Positions 7,939 to 17,497 of a stretch of 64,000 bases of DNA are shown here, in pieces. The DNA lies in assembly GCA_026399835.1 (NCBI GenBank), contig JAPLQE010000047.1, positions 41,885-105,884 of the forward strand, read 5' to 3'. The notes beneath the pieces were generated by a model, which was given only the letters and a program-made list of their open reading frames with translations, made no database searches and was not told the origin of the DNA. A program made the position numbers and the translations under genes. The stretch is from Burkholderiales bacterium. Lineage in GTDB: Bacteria > Pseudomonadota > Gammaproteobacteria > Burkholderiales > Burkholderiaceae_E. The number at the start of each line of letters is the position of its first letter. Position 1 is the first letter of the stretch.

Positions 7939-9174
7939 TCAGACCACCTGGCCCATCTTGAAGATCGGCAGGTACATCGCGACGACCAGTCCGCCGATCA
8001 CGGTGCCCAGCACGACCATGATCAGCGGTTCCATCAGCGAGGACAGCCCCTCGACCGCGTCATCGACCTCGCGCTCGTAGATGTCGGCCGACTTGCCCAG
8101 CATGGAGTCGAGTGCGCCCGACTCCTCGCCGATGGCGGCCATCTGCAGCACCATGTTCGGGAAGACCTTCGCGTTCTGCATCGACACCGTCAGGCCGGTG
8201 CCGGTGGACACCTCCTGCTGGATCTTCTTGGTCGCCTGCAGGTACACGATGTTGCCGGAGGCGCCGCCCACCGAGTCCAGCGCCTCGACCAGCGGCACGC
8301 CGGCCGCGAACATGGTGGACAGCGTGCGCAGCCACCGCGCGATCGTCGCCTTGCGCAGCACTTCGCCGAAGATCGGCAGCTTGAGCAGGAGCCGGTCCAT
8401 CGCCATCTGGACCGCGGGAGATCGCGTCCAGGCCTGCTTGATGAAGTAGAAGATGCCGAAGAGGACGCCGAAGATGATGTACCACCGGGCCACGAAGAAG
8501 TCCGACATCCCGATGACGACCAGCGTCGGCGTGGGCAGGTCGGCGCCGAAGTTCGAGAACACCTCCTTGAAGGCCGGGATCACGAACAGCATGATCACGA
8601 CGACGACGATGGCAGCGACGCCGAGCACGGCGATCGGGTAGAAGAGCGCGGACTTGATCTTGCCCTTGATCGCCTGCATCTTTTCCTTGTATATCGCCAG
8701 GCGATCGAGCAGGTCGTCCAGGATACCGGCCTGCTCGCCCGCATCGACCAGGTTGCAGAAGAGCTGGTCGAAGTAGCGCGGGTACTTGCGGAACGCCTGC
8801 GACAGCGATGTGCCGGTCTCGACGTCGCCCTTGATGTCGGTGAAGAGCTTGGCGACCGACTGGTTGTCGGTGCCCTTGGCGACGATGTCGAAGGCCTGCA
8901 GCAGCGGCACGCCCGCCTTCATCATGGTCGCGAGCTGGCGCGTGAACATGGTGATGTCGCGGTCGGTGATCGCCTTGCCGCGCTTGTAGCGCTGCTGGCG
9001 CACCTTGACGACGGCGATGCCCTGGCGGCGCAGCGTCGTGGTCACCACCGCCTCGCCGCCGGCGCGCATCTCGCCGCGGATGGTCTTGCCGGCCCGGTCG
9101 CGCCCTTCCCATTGGAAGGTCACTTCCTTGACGGGCGTGGGGCGGTTCGTGGTCCTGAGCGCGGGGGTGGCCAT
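7939..9174 (-). CDS. pilC: Type IV pilus inner-membrane platform protein PilC
   Basis: 411 residues, the usual length for PilC/GspF proteins. Two T2SF domains are visible: one around 80-205 (FTRQLATMMKAGVPLLQAFD) and one around 285-405 (LRTLSTMFAAGVPLVEALD). Each is followed by hydrophobic spans, with the last at LIMVVLGTVIGGLVVAMYLP. PilC forms the membrane platform that couples the PilB motor to pilin addition. It starts 13 b after the pilB stop, so the two are co-transcribed. The next gene, the octaheme cytochrome, converges on it; pilD, which often follows pilC in betaproteobacteria, is absent here. Confidence 0.96.
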   Translation of the reverse strand: MATPALRTTNRPTPVKEVTFQWEGRDRAGKTIRGEMRAGGEAVVTTTLRRQGIAVVKVRQQRYKRGKAITDRDITMFTRQLATMMKAGVPLLQAFDIVAKGTDNQSVAKLFTDIKGDVETGTSLSQAFRKYPRYFDQLFCNLVDAGEQAGILDDLLDRLAIYKEKMQAIKGKIKSALFYPIAVLGVAAIVVVVIMLFVIPAFKEVFSNFGADLPTPTLVVIGMSDFFVARWYIIFGVLFGIFYFIKQAWTRSPAVQMAMDRLLLKLPIFGEVLRKATIARWLRTLSTMFAAGVPLVEALDSVGGASGNIVYLQATKKIQQEVSTGTGLTVSMQNAKVFPNMVLQMAAIGEESGALDSMLGKSADIYEREVDDAVEGLSSLMEPLIMVVLGTVIGGLVVAMYLPIFKMGQVV

Positions 9175-9187
9175 CTCTAGCTCCGTT

Positions 9188-10912
9188 TCATTCGTTGGTC
9201 ACGCCGAGGACTTCCTCGATCGAGGTATGGCCCTGCCGGACCTTCTTCAGGCCCGAGTTGCGCAGGTCGGACACGCCCTCGCGCTTGGCCTGCGCGGCGA
9301 TGTCCATCGCGTTGCCGCCGGCGAGGATGAGGCGCTGGATCTCTTCGGTGATCGGCATCACCTGGTAGATACCGACCCGACCCTTGTAGCCGCCGCCGCT
9401 GCAGCGCTCGCAGCCGACCGGCCGGTAGGGCGTCCAGCTGCCGTCGAGATCGGATTCCTTGAAGCCGGCGGCGAGCAGCGCCGCCTCGTCGATCTCGGCG
9501 GGCTGCTTGCAGGTGCACAGCCGACGCGCCAGGCGCTGCGCGGTGATCAGGATCACCGACGAGGCGATGTTGAACGGCGCGATGCCCATGTTCATCATCC
9601 GCGTCAGCGTGGTCGGCGCGTCGTTGGTGTGCAGCGTCGACAGCACCATGTGACCGGTCTGCGCGGCCTTGATCGCGATGTCCGCGGTTTCGAGGTCGCG
9701 GATCTCGCCGACCATGATCACGTCCGGATCCTGGCGCAGGAAGGACTTCAGCGCGGCCGAGAACGACAGGCCCGCCTTGTCGTTCACGTTGACCTGGTTC
9801 ACGCCGGGCAGGTTGATCTCGGCCGGGTCCTCCGCGGTCGAGATGTTGGTGCCCGGCTTGTTCAGGATGTTCAGGCAGGTGTAGAGCGACACCGTCTTGC
9901 CCGAGCCGGTCGGGCCGGTGACCAGCACCATGCCGTAGGGGCGGCTCACCGCGGACAGCAGCGCCTCCTTCTGGTCTGGGTCGTAGCCCAATGCGTCGAT
10001 GCCGAGCTTTGCCGACGACGGATCCAGGATCCGCATCACGATCTTCTCGCCGAACAGCGTGGGCAGCGTGGAGACCCGGAAGTCGATCGCCCGCGTCGCG
10101 GACATCACCAGCTTCATCCGCCCGTCCTGCGGAATGCGCTTCTCGGAGATGTCGAGCTTCGAGATCACCTTGATCCGCGAGGCGAGCTTCTCCTTGATCG
10201 CCAGCGGCGGCTGCGAGATCTCGCGCAGCTCGCCGTCGATCCGGTAGCGGATCCGGTAGTACTTCTCGTACGGCTCGAAGTGGATGTCGGAGGCGCCGCC
10301 GTTGATCGCGTCGAGCAGCACCTTCTGCAGGTAGCGCACGATCGGCGCGTCATCGACCTCGGAGGTGTCCTCGGCCTGCGCAGGCTCCGCGCCGCCGTCC
10401 TCGAGCTCGATGTCCGAGAAGTCTCCCTCGGCGAGCGCGGTGACCTGCTCGGTGGCCGAGGCGCCGAGCGTGTCGATCACCTTGAGCAGCTTGTCGTGCT
10501 CGACGACGATCGGGTCGACAGTCGCCTGAGCCTGGAACTTGACCCGGTCGATCGCCTGCAGGTCGGTCGGATCGGACAGCAGCACGGTCAGGCGGTTGCC
10601 GCGCTTGACCAGCGGCAGGATCCGGCTCTCGACCAGCAGCTTGCGGTCGATCAGCTCGGTCGGGATCGACGTGAGATCGAGCGCCGCGAGATCCATCAGC
10701 GGCAGGCCGAAGGTGTCGGACGCGAACCGTGCCAGCTTGATCGAGGGCAGCTGGCCGCCGGCGACGAGCTCGTCGACGAACTTCGTCGACGTGCCCTCGA
10801 TCTTGCGGTGCAGCGCCATGGCCTGCTCCGGCCTCAGCAGCTGATGCTGCACGAGGGCACGGGCCAGTCCGGACAGCACGACGGTGTCGGCGGGGGCTCC
10901 GACGGCGCTCAT
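9188..10912 (-). CDS. pilB: Type IV pilus extension ATPase PilB
   Basis: 574 residues. The ATG at 10912 is chosen because it overlaps the stop of the preceding PAS gene as ATGA and has AGAGG eight bases upstream; an ATG at 10927 is the alternative. An N-terminal MshEN/T2SSE_N domain (about 1-150) precedes the secretion ATPase. Walker A is GPTGSGKT at 333-340. The Walker B region is DPDVIMVGEIRD, and the His box is THLHTN-like (STLHTND). The zinc Cys set is C466, C468, C501 and C504. PilB is the hexameric cytoplasmic motor that drives pilus extension. It forms an operon with pilC and is probably translationally coupled to the upstream PAS remnant. Confidence 0.96.
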   Translation of the reverse strand: MSAVGAPADTVVLSGLARALVQHQLLRPEQAMALHRKIEGTSTKFVDELVAGGQLPSIKLARFASDTFGLPLMDLAALDLTSIPTELIDRKLLVESRILPLVKRGNRLTVLLSDPTDLQAIDRVKFQAQATVDPIVVEHDKLLKVIDTLGASATEQVTALAEGDFSDIELEDGGAEPAQAEDTSEVDDAPIVRYLQKVLLDAINGGASDIHFEPYEKYYRIRYRIDGELREISQPPLAIKEKLASRIKVISKLDISEKRIPQDGRMKLVMSATRAIDFRVSTLPTLFGEKIVMRILDPSSAKLGIDALGYDPDQKEALLSAVSRPYGMVLVTGPTGSGKTVSLYTCLNILNKPGTNISTAEDPAEINLPGVNQVNVNDKAGLSFSAALKSFLRQDPDVIMVGEIRDLETADIAIKAAQTGHMVLSTLHTNDAPTTLTRMMNMGIAPFNIASSVILITAQRLARRLCTCKQPAEIDEAALLAAGFKESDLDGSWTPYRPVGCERCSGGGYKGRVGIYQVMPITEEIQRLILAGGNAMDIAAQAKREGVSDLRNSGLKKVRQGHTSIEEVLGVTNE

Positions 10913-11712
10913 CGGAGGCCTCTGCATGAAGGGCGTGGGATCACGTGTTCGAGTGTGCGGCCGCCGGATGCGGATGGGTACGCGATCGCGTCGGCCCGGA
11001 GACGGACGGTGCCGCCCGACGTACGAACGGCGGCGGCGGCGTCGGCCGCCCGCCACGCGAGGGTGGGGCTCCGGGCGTCGCTCATGCCGGGGGGGCGCGC
11101 CGCGCGGCGAGCGCGCTTGGCCTCGTACATCGCGGCGTCCTCGAGCAGCTGCTGGAGCGCGGTCTCGGTCGCGCCGCGGTTCAGCAGCCCGGTCAGCCGG
11201 TCGCGGTGCGCGAGCTGGCGCAGGCGCTCCTGCGCGCGGTGCGCCTGGCTGACGTCGCGCGCCACGCCGTGCCAGCCGATGCGGCGGCCCCCGGGTGCGG
11301 GCGTCGGCTCCCCGCTGAACGCGATCCGCCGCTCGATGTTGCCGCCCAGCGCGCGGGTGACGCAGACGAAGTCGGCGAACGGGCGGTGGGATTCGAGCAG
11401 CGAGTGCAGGTCGTCCCACTCACCGGAGAGCGGTGTGGTGGCGGGCAGCTCCCAGGGCGCGCGCCCGAGCAGCAGCCGGCCCAGGTCGTCGGCCGACGGG
11501 CCGCCGCCGGTGCAGCGCACGAAGCGCAGCGACAGGTCCAGCGCCCAGAACCAGTCGGAGGACAGCCGCATCAGCGCCTCGAGCCGGGCCTCGCTGCGCG
11601 CCAGGCGCTCGGGCAGTTCCGCGCAGCCCGCATGCAGCGGCGCGCCGTCCCCGCCCGGATCGGCGGGGGCGCCGGAGCAGGCGAGGGCGGCAGGATCGGA
11701 GCGGCGCGTCAT
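10909..11712 (-). pseudogene. PAS protein with internally deleted GGDEF domain (degenerate diguanylate cyclase)
   Basis: 267 residues from the ATG at 11712. Residues about 25-155 form a PAS sensor module ([18 protein letters not shown], then a PAC-like [18 protein letters not shown]). The typical GGDEF opening [13 protein letters not shown] follows. About eleven residues later ([11 protein letters not shown]) the sequence jumps to [11 protein letters not shown], which is normally the end of a GGDEF domain. Roughly 110-120 residues, including the GG[D/E]EF signature and the substrate site, are missing in frame. A tail of about 65 residues of unclear origin follows. No cyclase activity is possible. 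Its TGA overlaps the pilB ATG (ATGA), so it may still be translated and set pilB translation. I call it a decayed cyclase, though a kept PAS sensor is possible. Confidence 0.75.
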
Positions 11713-11874
11713 CGGGCGGAGTCGGGGGAAGTTCGGAGCATCATCGGCCGCCCCGGGCGCCGCACCAGCGCGACCCCGCGGACGGCCGCTGCCGGCCGAT
11801 GGAACGTCGGCGCGTGGCGTCCCGGGGGGCCTTGCTACACTCGGCGCTCCAGGCACGAGGAGACGAGAGACGAC

Positions 11875-13665
11875 ATGGGCGGCACCACTGCACCGAAGGG
11901 ATTGCGCTCGCGCGCGTGGTTCAACAATCCCGACAACATGGGGATGACCGCGCTCTACCTCGAGCGCTACATGAACTTCGGCCTGTCGCTCGACGAGCTG
12001 AAGAACAGCGGCAAGCCGATCGTCGGCCTCGCCCAGACCGGCAGCGACCTGTCGCCGTGCAACCGCCACCACATCGAGCTCGCGCACCGCGTGCGCGACG
12101 GCATCCGCGACGCTGGCGGCATCCCGATGGAGTTCCCGGTCCACCCGATCCAGGAGACCGGCAAGCGGCCGACCGCCGCGCTCGACCGCAACCTCACCTA
12201 CCTGTCGCTGGTCGAGATCCTGTACGGCTATCCGATGGACGGGGTGGTGCTTACCACCGGCTGCGACAAGACGACGCCGGCGATGCTGATGGGCGCGGCG
12301 ACGGTCGACATCCCGTCGATCGTCCTGTCCGGCGGCCCGATGATCAACGGGTACCACAACGGCGGCCTGTCCGGCTCGGGCACGATCGTCTGGTTCGCGC
12401 GCCAGGAGCTGGCCGCCGGCCGGATCGACTACGACGGTTTCCTGAAGATGGTCGCCTCGGGCGCGCCGTCGGCGGGCCACTGCAACACGATGGGCACCGC
12501 GCTGTCGATGAACAGCGTCGCCGAGGCCCTCGGCATGTCGCTGCCCGGCTGCGCCGCGATCCCCGGCCCGCACCGCGACCGGTACGAGATGGCCTACTGG
12601 ACCGGGCGGCGCATCGTCGAGATGATCCGCGAGGACCTGCGCCCGTCGAAGGTGATGACGCGCAAGGCCTTCGAGAACGCGATCGTCGCCTCGAGCGCGC
12701 TCGGCGCGTCGACCAACTGCCCGCCGCACGTGACCGCGATCGCGCGCCACATGGGCGTGGAGCTCGACATCCGTGACTGGGACCGCATCGGCTACGCGAT
12801 CCCGCTGCTGACCAACCTGATGCCGGCGGGCGAGTACCTCGGCGAGGAGTTCCACCGCGCGGGCGGCGTGCCCGGCGTGATGAACGAGCTGCTGCAGGCC
12901 GGCAAGCTGCACGCCGACGCGATGACGGTCTCGGGCAAGACGGTGGGCGAGGCCTACGGGAACACGCCGGTCACCGATCGCCGGGTGATCAAGGCCTACG
13001 ACGCGCCGATGCAGAAGGAGGCCGGCTTCGCGGTGCTCTCCGGCAACCTCTTCGATGCAGCGGTGATGAAGACCTCGGTGATCTCGCCGGAGTTCCGCAA
13101 GCGCTACCTCGAGGATCCGAAGGATCCGAACGCCTTCGAGGGGCGGGCGATCGTCTTCGAGGGGCCGGAGGACTATCACGAGCGGATCAACGATGCGTCG
13201 CTGAACATCGATGCGAACTGCATGCTGTTCATCCGCGGCACCGGCCCGATCGGCTATCCGGGCGCGGCCGAGGTGGTGAACATGCTGCCGCCGGACGCGC
13301 TGGTGAAGCAGGGCATCACGATGCTGCCCTGCGTGGGTGACGGGCGTCAGTCCGGCACTTCGGCGAGCCCCTCGATCCTGAACGCCTCGCCCGAGTCCGC
13401 GGTGGGCGGCGGCCTCGCGCTGCTGCGCACCGGTGACCGGGTGCGCGTCGACCTCGGCCGGCGCACGGCGAACATCATGATCTCCGACGCCGAGCTCGCC
13501 GAGCGCCGCGCCGCCTGGAAGGCCCCCGACCTGCAGAGCCAGACGCCTTGGCAGGAGCTGCAGCGGCGTCACGTCGGACAGCTCTCGAGCGGGGCCTGCC
13601 TGGACTTCGCGATCAAGTACCAGCGGATCTCGACCACGCGGGGCCTGCCGCGCGACAACCACTAG
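11875..13665 (+). CDS. IlvD/Edd-family dehydratase, probably a sugar-acid (aldonate) dehydratase
   Basis: 596 residues from an ATG preceded by GAGGAGACGAG. The family is clear: [15 protein letters not shown] supplies one cluster Cys, and [20 protein letters not shown] supplies the second, with [14 protein letters not shown] near the C terminus. The detailed pattern ([20 protein letters not shown] and the length) is closer to L-arabonate/xylonate-type dehydratases than to the branched-chain amino acid enzyme IlvD. These enzymes use an Fe-S cluster to convert sugar acids to 2-keto-3-deoxy acids in the cytoplasm. A possible -10 element TACACT lies at 11836-11841. It is followed after two bases by a secreted hydrolase. 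The exact sugar acid is unknown. Confidence 0.88.
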   Translation: MGGTTAPKGLRSRAWFNNPDNMGMTALYLERYMNFGLSLDELKNSGKPIVGLAQTGSDLSPCNRHHIELAHRVRDGIRDAGGIPMEFPVHPIQETGKRPTAALDRNLTYLSLVEILYGYPMDGVVLTTGCDKTTPAMLMGAATVDIPSIVLSGGPMINGYHNGGLSGSGTIVWFARQELAAGRIDYDGFLKMVASGAPSAGHCNTMGTALSMNSVAEALGMSLPGCAAIPGPHRDRYEMAYWTGRRIVEMIREDLRPSKVMTRKAFENAIVASSALGASTNCPPHVTAIARHMGVELDIRDWDRIGYAIPLLTNLMPAGEYLGEEFHRAGGVPGVMNELLQAGKLHADAMTVSGKTVGEAYGNTPVTDRRVIKAYDAPMQKEAGFAVLSGNLFDAAVMKTSVISPEFRKRYLEDPKDPNAFEGRAIVFEGPEDYHERINDASLNIDANCMLFIRGTGPIGYPGAAEVVNMLPPDALVKQGITMLPCVGDGRQSGTSASPSILNASPESAVGGGLALLRTGDRVRVDLGRRTANIMISDAELAERRAAWKAPDLQSQTPWQELQRRHVGQLSSGACLDFAIKYQRISTTRGLPRDNH

Positions 13666-13667
13666 CC

Positions 13668-14768
13668 GTGGCGGCGCCGCTGCCTGTGCCGCGCCCGCGG
13701 CCCTCGGGGGCGGCGCGGCGGCGCCGGGTGGCCTGCGGCGTCCTCTCGGCGCTCGCCGTCGGATGCGCGCTCGCGCGGCCCGCATGGGCCGACGCCGGCC
13801 TCGCCGAGCGGCTGGCGCAGCCCGGCGTGCACACCGTCGAGACGCTCGATCTCGATCTGCCCGACCCGGTGCGCGGGCGCACGCTGCCGCTGCGGCTGCG
13901 CGTGCCCCAGCCCTGCACCGCGGCCCTGCCGCGGCCGCTCGTCGTGTTCTCGCACGGGCTGGGCGGCTCGCGCGCCGGTGGCGCGGCCTGGGGCGCCCAC
14001 TGGGCGAGCCACGGCTTCGTCGTCGCCCACCTGCAGCATCCGGGCAGCGATGCATCGCTGTGGCGCGGGCAGCCCGGGGGCTTCACCCTCGAGGCGCTGC
14101 GCCCGGGCATGTCCCCGGCGCAGTACGTGGCACGGGTGCGCGACGTGCCGTTCGCGCTCGATGCGCTCGCGGCGCTCGCCGCTTCGCGCGTCGACTCGCG
14201 CGTCGTCTCGCCCCCCGGGCTGGGCTGCATCGACGCTGCCCGCGTCGGCATGTCCGGTCACTCGTTCGGCGCGCTGACCACCCAGGCGCTCGCCGGCCAG
14301 TCGCTGCCTCGGCTCGCCGAGGCCGCCGCCGCCGCCTGGGGCCGCGATCCGCGCGTGGTCGCGGCGATCGCCTTCAGCCCCTCGATGCGCGATGGCTCGC
14401 CTGCGGCCCGTGCGTCGTTCGCGACCGTGGCCGTGCCCTTCCTGTCGGTCACCGGCAGCCTCGATGGCGACGTCGTCGGCACCGGCGCGACCGCAGCCTC
14501 GCGGCGTGCGGTCCACGAGGCGCTGCCCGGGCCGGGACGCCGCCTGCTCTGGCTCGACGGTGCGGACCACATGGGCTTAGACGGCGGCCCGCCCCGCCTA
14601 CCTGCCGAGGGCCGCGCCGACGACCGCGGCATGCAGCGCGTCGTGCGCGCGGTGACGCTCGCGTTCTGGCAGGCCACGCTCGCGGGCGACGCCGTCGCGC
14701 AGGCCTGGCTCGACGGCGGCGGCCCGGACACCCTGCTCGGTCCGGCCGATCGCTGGGTGCCGCGCTAG
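13668..14768 (+). CDS. Secreted alpha/beta hydrolase (dienelactone hydrolase / PAF-acetylhydrolase-like)
   Basis: 366 residues from a GTG two bases after the dehydratase stop; longer in-frame reading would overlap that gene. A signal peptide with an Arg-rich start (about 1-40, ending ARPAWA) sends it to the periplasm. The fold shows the oxyanion region VFSHGLGGSR, the nucleophile elbow GMSGHSFGALT, an acidic residue in TGSLDGD and a His in DGADHMGL. The length and motifs fit large alpha/beta hydrolases of the platelet-activating-factor-acetylhydrolase type. The tight spacing implies co-transcription with the dehydratase; release of a sugar acid from an ester would fit but is inference. Confidence 0.82.
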   Translation: MAAPLPVPRPRPSGAARRRRVACGVLSALAVGCALARPAWADAGLAERLAQPGVHTVETLDLDLPDPVRGRTLPLRLRVPQPCTAALPRPLVVFSHGLGGSRAGGAAWGAHWASHGFVVAHLQHPGSDASLWRGQPGGFTLEALRPGMSPAQYVARVRDVPFALDALAALAASRVDSRVVSPPGLGCIDAARVGMSGHSFGALTTQALAGQSLPRLAEAAAAAWGRDPRVVAAIAFSPSMRDGSPAARASFATVAVPFLSVTGSLDGDVVGTGATAASRRAVHEALPGPGRRLLWLDGADHMGLDGGPPRLPAEGRADDRGMQRVVRAVTLAFWQATLAGDAVAQAWLDGGGPDTLLGPADRWVPR

Positions 14769-14858
14769 GCGCTGCCCGCGGGCAGGGTGCGGGCCGTGGC
14801 CATGGCCGTGGCCGTGGCAGTACCTCGGCAGTACCGCGGCCGGCCTGCGCGCCAACGC

Positions 14859-15779
14859 TCAGCCCGACGGCACCTCGCCCCAGAGCCAGGCCGCGCCGCG
14901 CACCCCGGACGAATCGCCATGCGCGCTGCGCACGATGCGCGTGCGCAGATCGTCCGAGAACACGAGCGGCTGCAGCCGCACCGGCAGCGACGCATACACG
15001 GCCTCGATGTTCGACAGGCCGCCGCCGAGCACGACGACGTCGGGGTCGAGCACGTCGATCACCATCGCGAGCCCGCGGGCGAGCCGTCCGAGCCAGCGCT
15101 CGAGGCTCGCGAGCGCGGCCGGCTCGCCCGCGGCGGCCCGCGCGGCGAGCGCCGCCGCATCGAGCGGCTCGCCGCTCGTGCGCAGGTGGTCCTCAGCCAG
15201 TGCCGGTCCCGACAGCCAGGTCTCGATGCAGCCCGTGCGTCCGCACCAGCAGCGGGGCCCGGGACGCTCGTCGTCGCGGGGCGCCGGCAGTGGCACGTGT
15301 CCCCATTCGCCGGCGATGCCGTTCGCGCCCGAGAGCGGGCGCCCGTGCACCGCGATGCCTGCGCCCACGCCGGTGCCGAGGATCGCGGCGAACACCACGT
15401 CGGCGCCGGCCCCCGCCCCGTCCGCGGCCTCGGACACCGCGAGGCAGTTGGCGTCGTTCTGGATGCGCACCTCGCGCCCGAGCGCTGCCTGCAGGTCCTC
15501 CCGCAGCGGCCGGTGGTTGAGCCACATCGAGTTCGCGTTCTTCACGCGGCCAGTGAGCGCCGAGATCGTTCCGGGAATGCCGATGCCCACCGTGCCCTGC
15601 CCGCCGAGCTCGCGTTCGGCCGCGTCGACCAGCGCGGCGATCGCGGCGACGGTCGCCGGATAGTCGTCGCGCGGCGTGGGCATGCGCCGACGCAGCCGGG
15701 TCGTGCCGTCGCGATCGAGTGCGGCGATCTCGATCTTGGTGCCGCCGAGATCGACGCCGAGGCGCCAGTGAGGGTTCAT
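14859..15779 (-). CDS. ROK-family sugar kinase (fructokinase/glucokinase-like)
   Basis: 306 residues. The N terminus RLGVDLGGTKIEIAAL is the ATP phosphate-binding loop of ROK kinases. The zinc/ROK signature occurs in GEWGHVPL and CWCGRTGCIETWLSGP, and the catalytic Asp is in IQNDANCLA. No helix-turn-helix precedes the kinase, so this is an enzyme rather than a ROK repressor. It phosphorylates a hexose in the cytoplasm; the close relatives act on fructose or N-acetyl sugars. It is divergent from the Liv operon and convergent with the alpha/beta hydrolase. The convergent gap 14769-14858 holds palindromes such as CTGCCCGCGGGCAG (14772-14785) that could stop both transcripts. Confidence 0.9.
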   Translation of the reverse strand: MNPHWRLGVDLGGTKIEIAALDRDGTTRLRRRMPTPRDDYPATVAAIAALVDAAERELGGQGTVGIGIPGTISALTGRVKNANSMWLNHRPLREDLQAALGREVRIQNDANCLAVSEAADGAGAGADVVFAAILGTGVGAGIAVHGRPLSGANGIAGEWGHVPLPAPRDDERPGPRCWCGRTGCIETWLSGPALAEDHLRTSGEPLDAAALAARAAAGEPAALASLERWLGRLARGLAMVIDVLDPDVVVLGGGLSNIEAVYASLPVRLQPLVFSDDLRTRIVRSAHGDSSGVRGAAWLWGEVPSG

Positions 15780-15904
15780 GTGCGGTCGCGGGGTGCTCGC
15801 ATCGTCCGATGATGCCGCAGATCCGCGACCGTTCCGAATGCAGCGGATGCGCACCGACTGACACCGCATCCACGGCGACATGCCCCGACGATCCAAGGGT
15901 CCAC

Positions 15905-15934
15905 TTGCCATGCGGGGCCGTTGCAGCTTATAAG
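15905..15934 (+). promoter_or_regulatory. Sigma-70-type promoter of the Liv operon
   Basis: TTGCCA (15905-15910), an 18-base spacer and TATAAG (15929-15934) match the consensus at five of six bases in each box. The -10 is embedded in the 12-bp palindrome AGCTTATAAGCT (15925-15936), which could also be a repressor site. The livG start lies about 58 b downstream. Confidence 0.65.
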
Positions 15935-15991
15935 CTAGCCCTTCCTCGGAGCACGCCACATCAAGGCGAGCCCGGACGTGGACGGAGACAC

Positions 15992-16780
15992 ATGACCCGT
16001 GGCGGAGACGACGCTCTGTTGAGCGTGCGCGGCGTGACCGTGAAGTTCGGCGGCATCGTCGCGCTGGACGCGGTGACGTTCGATGTGCCCAAGGGCGGCG
16101 TGTGCGGACTGATCGGCCCGAATGGCGCCGGCAAGACGACGCTGTTCAACTGCCTGAGCCGGCTGTACCAGTACCAGGAGGGGGACATCCTCTTCGAGGG
16201 CCAGTCGGTCACGCGCACGCCGGTGCACGACATCGCGAAGCTCGGCATCGGCCGCACCTTCCAGAACCTCGCGATGTTCCAGACGCTCTCGGTCGAGAGC
16301 AACATCATGATCGGCGCGCACAGCCGCTCGAGGTCCGGCTTCGCGGTGAGCGCGCTCGGGCTGGGCTCGGTCGAGGCCGAGGAAGCGACGCTGCGCACGC
16401 GCGCCGCGTCGATCATGGACTACCTCAAGCTGACCCAGCACAAGGACCGGCTGGTCGCCGACCTGCCGTTCGGCATCAAGAAGCGCGTCGAGCTCGGCCG
16501 CGCGCTCGCCGCCGACCCCAAGCTGCTGCTGCTCGACGAGCCGGCGGCCGGCCTGAACCACGAGGAGCTGTCCTCGCTCGGCGACCTGATCAAGGACATC
16601 CGCGATCGGCTCGGCATCACGGTGCTGCTGGTCGAGCACCACATGAGCCTGGTGATGAGCGTGTCCGACAAGGTCGTCGCGCTGAACTTCGGCCGCCGGA
16701 TCGCCGAGGGCACGCCCGCCGAGATCCAGCGCCACCCCGACGTGATCGCCGCGTACCTCGGAGCCCCGGCCGATGCCTGA
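15992..16780 (+). CDS. livG: Branched-chain amino-acid-type ABC transporter ATPase LivG
   Basis: 262 residues from the ATG at 15992. Walker A is GPNGAGKTT, the Q loop is in GRTFQNLAMF, and Walker B is KLLLLDEPAAGLN with the switch His in VEHHMS. The ABC signature is unusual: LPFGIKKRVELGRAL, as in many LivG proteins of this group. The C-terminal YLG motif is characteristic of LivG. It energises uptake together with LivF. First gene of the five-gene operon; its end overlaps livF by eight bases. Confidence 0.93.
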   Translation: MTRGGDDALLSVRGVTVKFGGIVALDAVTFDVPKGGVCGLIGPNGAGKTTLFNCLSRLYQYQEGDILFEGQSVTRTPVHDIAKLGIGRTFQNLAMFQTLSVESNIMIGAHSRSRSGFAVSALGLGSVEAEEATLRTRAASIMDYLKLTQHKDRLVADLPFGIKKRVELGRALAADPKLLLLDEPAAGLNHEELSSLGDLIKDIRDRLGITVLLVEHHMSLVMSVSDKVVALNFGRRIAEGTPAEIQRHPDVIAAYLGAPADA

Positions 16781-17486
16781 TCTGCTCGAAGTGAAGGGGC
16801 TCACCGCCTCGTACGGCGCCACCCAGGTCCTGTTCGACATCGACTTCCGGCTGGCCCAGGGCGAGATCACCGCCATCCTCGGCGCCAACGGCGCCGGCAA
16901 GACGACGACACTGCGCGCGATCTGCCAGGCGGTGAAGACCGGCGGCAGCGTGCAGTTCGACGGCCAGCAGCTGGTCGGCAAGTCGACCGAGAGCGTGGTG
17001 CGGCTGGGCGTGGCCCAGGTGCCCGACGGGCGCGGCACCTTCACCGCGCTGTCGGTCGAGGACAACCTGAAGCTCGGTGCGTATGTCCGAAAGGATCGCG
17101 CCGGGATCGCCCAGGACATCGAGAAGGCCTACACGCGATTCCCGAGGCTCAAGGAGCGCCGCCACCAGCAGGCCGGCACGCTGTCGGGCGGCGAGCAGCA
17201 GATGCTCGCGATCAGCCGCGCGCTGATGCTGCGCCCGCGACTGCTGCTGCTCGACGAGCCTTCGTTCGGGCTGGCCCCGCTGATCGTCGCCGAGATCTTC
17301 CGGATCATGCGCAGGATCAACGAGGAGGAGAAGGTCAGCATGCTGCTGGTCGAGCAGAACGCGAACATCGCGCTCGACGTCGCCCACCATGCCTACCTGC
17401 TCGAGACGGGTCGGATCGCGGTCAGCGGTCCGAGCGCGCAGATCAAGAACGACGAGACGATCCGCCGGGTCTACCTCGGCTACTGA
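16773..17486 (+). CDS. livF: Branched-chain amino-acid-type ABC transporter ATPase LivF
   Basis: 237 residues, the standard LivF length. Walker A is GANGAGKTT, the signature is TLSGGEQQMLAISRAL, Walker B is RLLLLDEPSFGLAP, and the C terminus ends VYLGY as in LivF. It pairs with LivG as the second nucleotide-binding subunit. The start overlaps the livG end by eight bases, indicating coupled translation. Confidence 0.94.
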   Translation: MPDLLEVKGLTASYGATQVLFDIDFRLAQGEITAILGANGAGKTTTLRAICQAVKTGGSVQFDGQQLVGKSTESVVRLGVAQVPDGRGTFTALSVEDNLKLGAYVRKDRAGIAQDIEKAYTRFPRLKERRHQQAGTLSGGEQQMLAISRALMLRPRLLLLDEPSFGLAPLIVAEIFRIMRRINEEEKVSMLLVEQNANIALDVAHHAYLLETGRIAVSGPSAQIKNDETIRRVYLGY

Positions 17487-17497
17487 GACCGACACGC

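Noticed and set aside
10945..14055. Very long open frame on the minus strand across the dehydratase and hydrolase genes
   Set aside because: It is the antisense shadow of two well-recognised plus-strand genes, with His/Arg-rich sequence lacking any fold; only its last part (10909-11712) is real.
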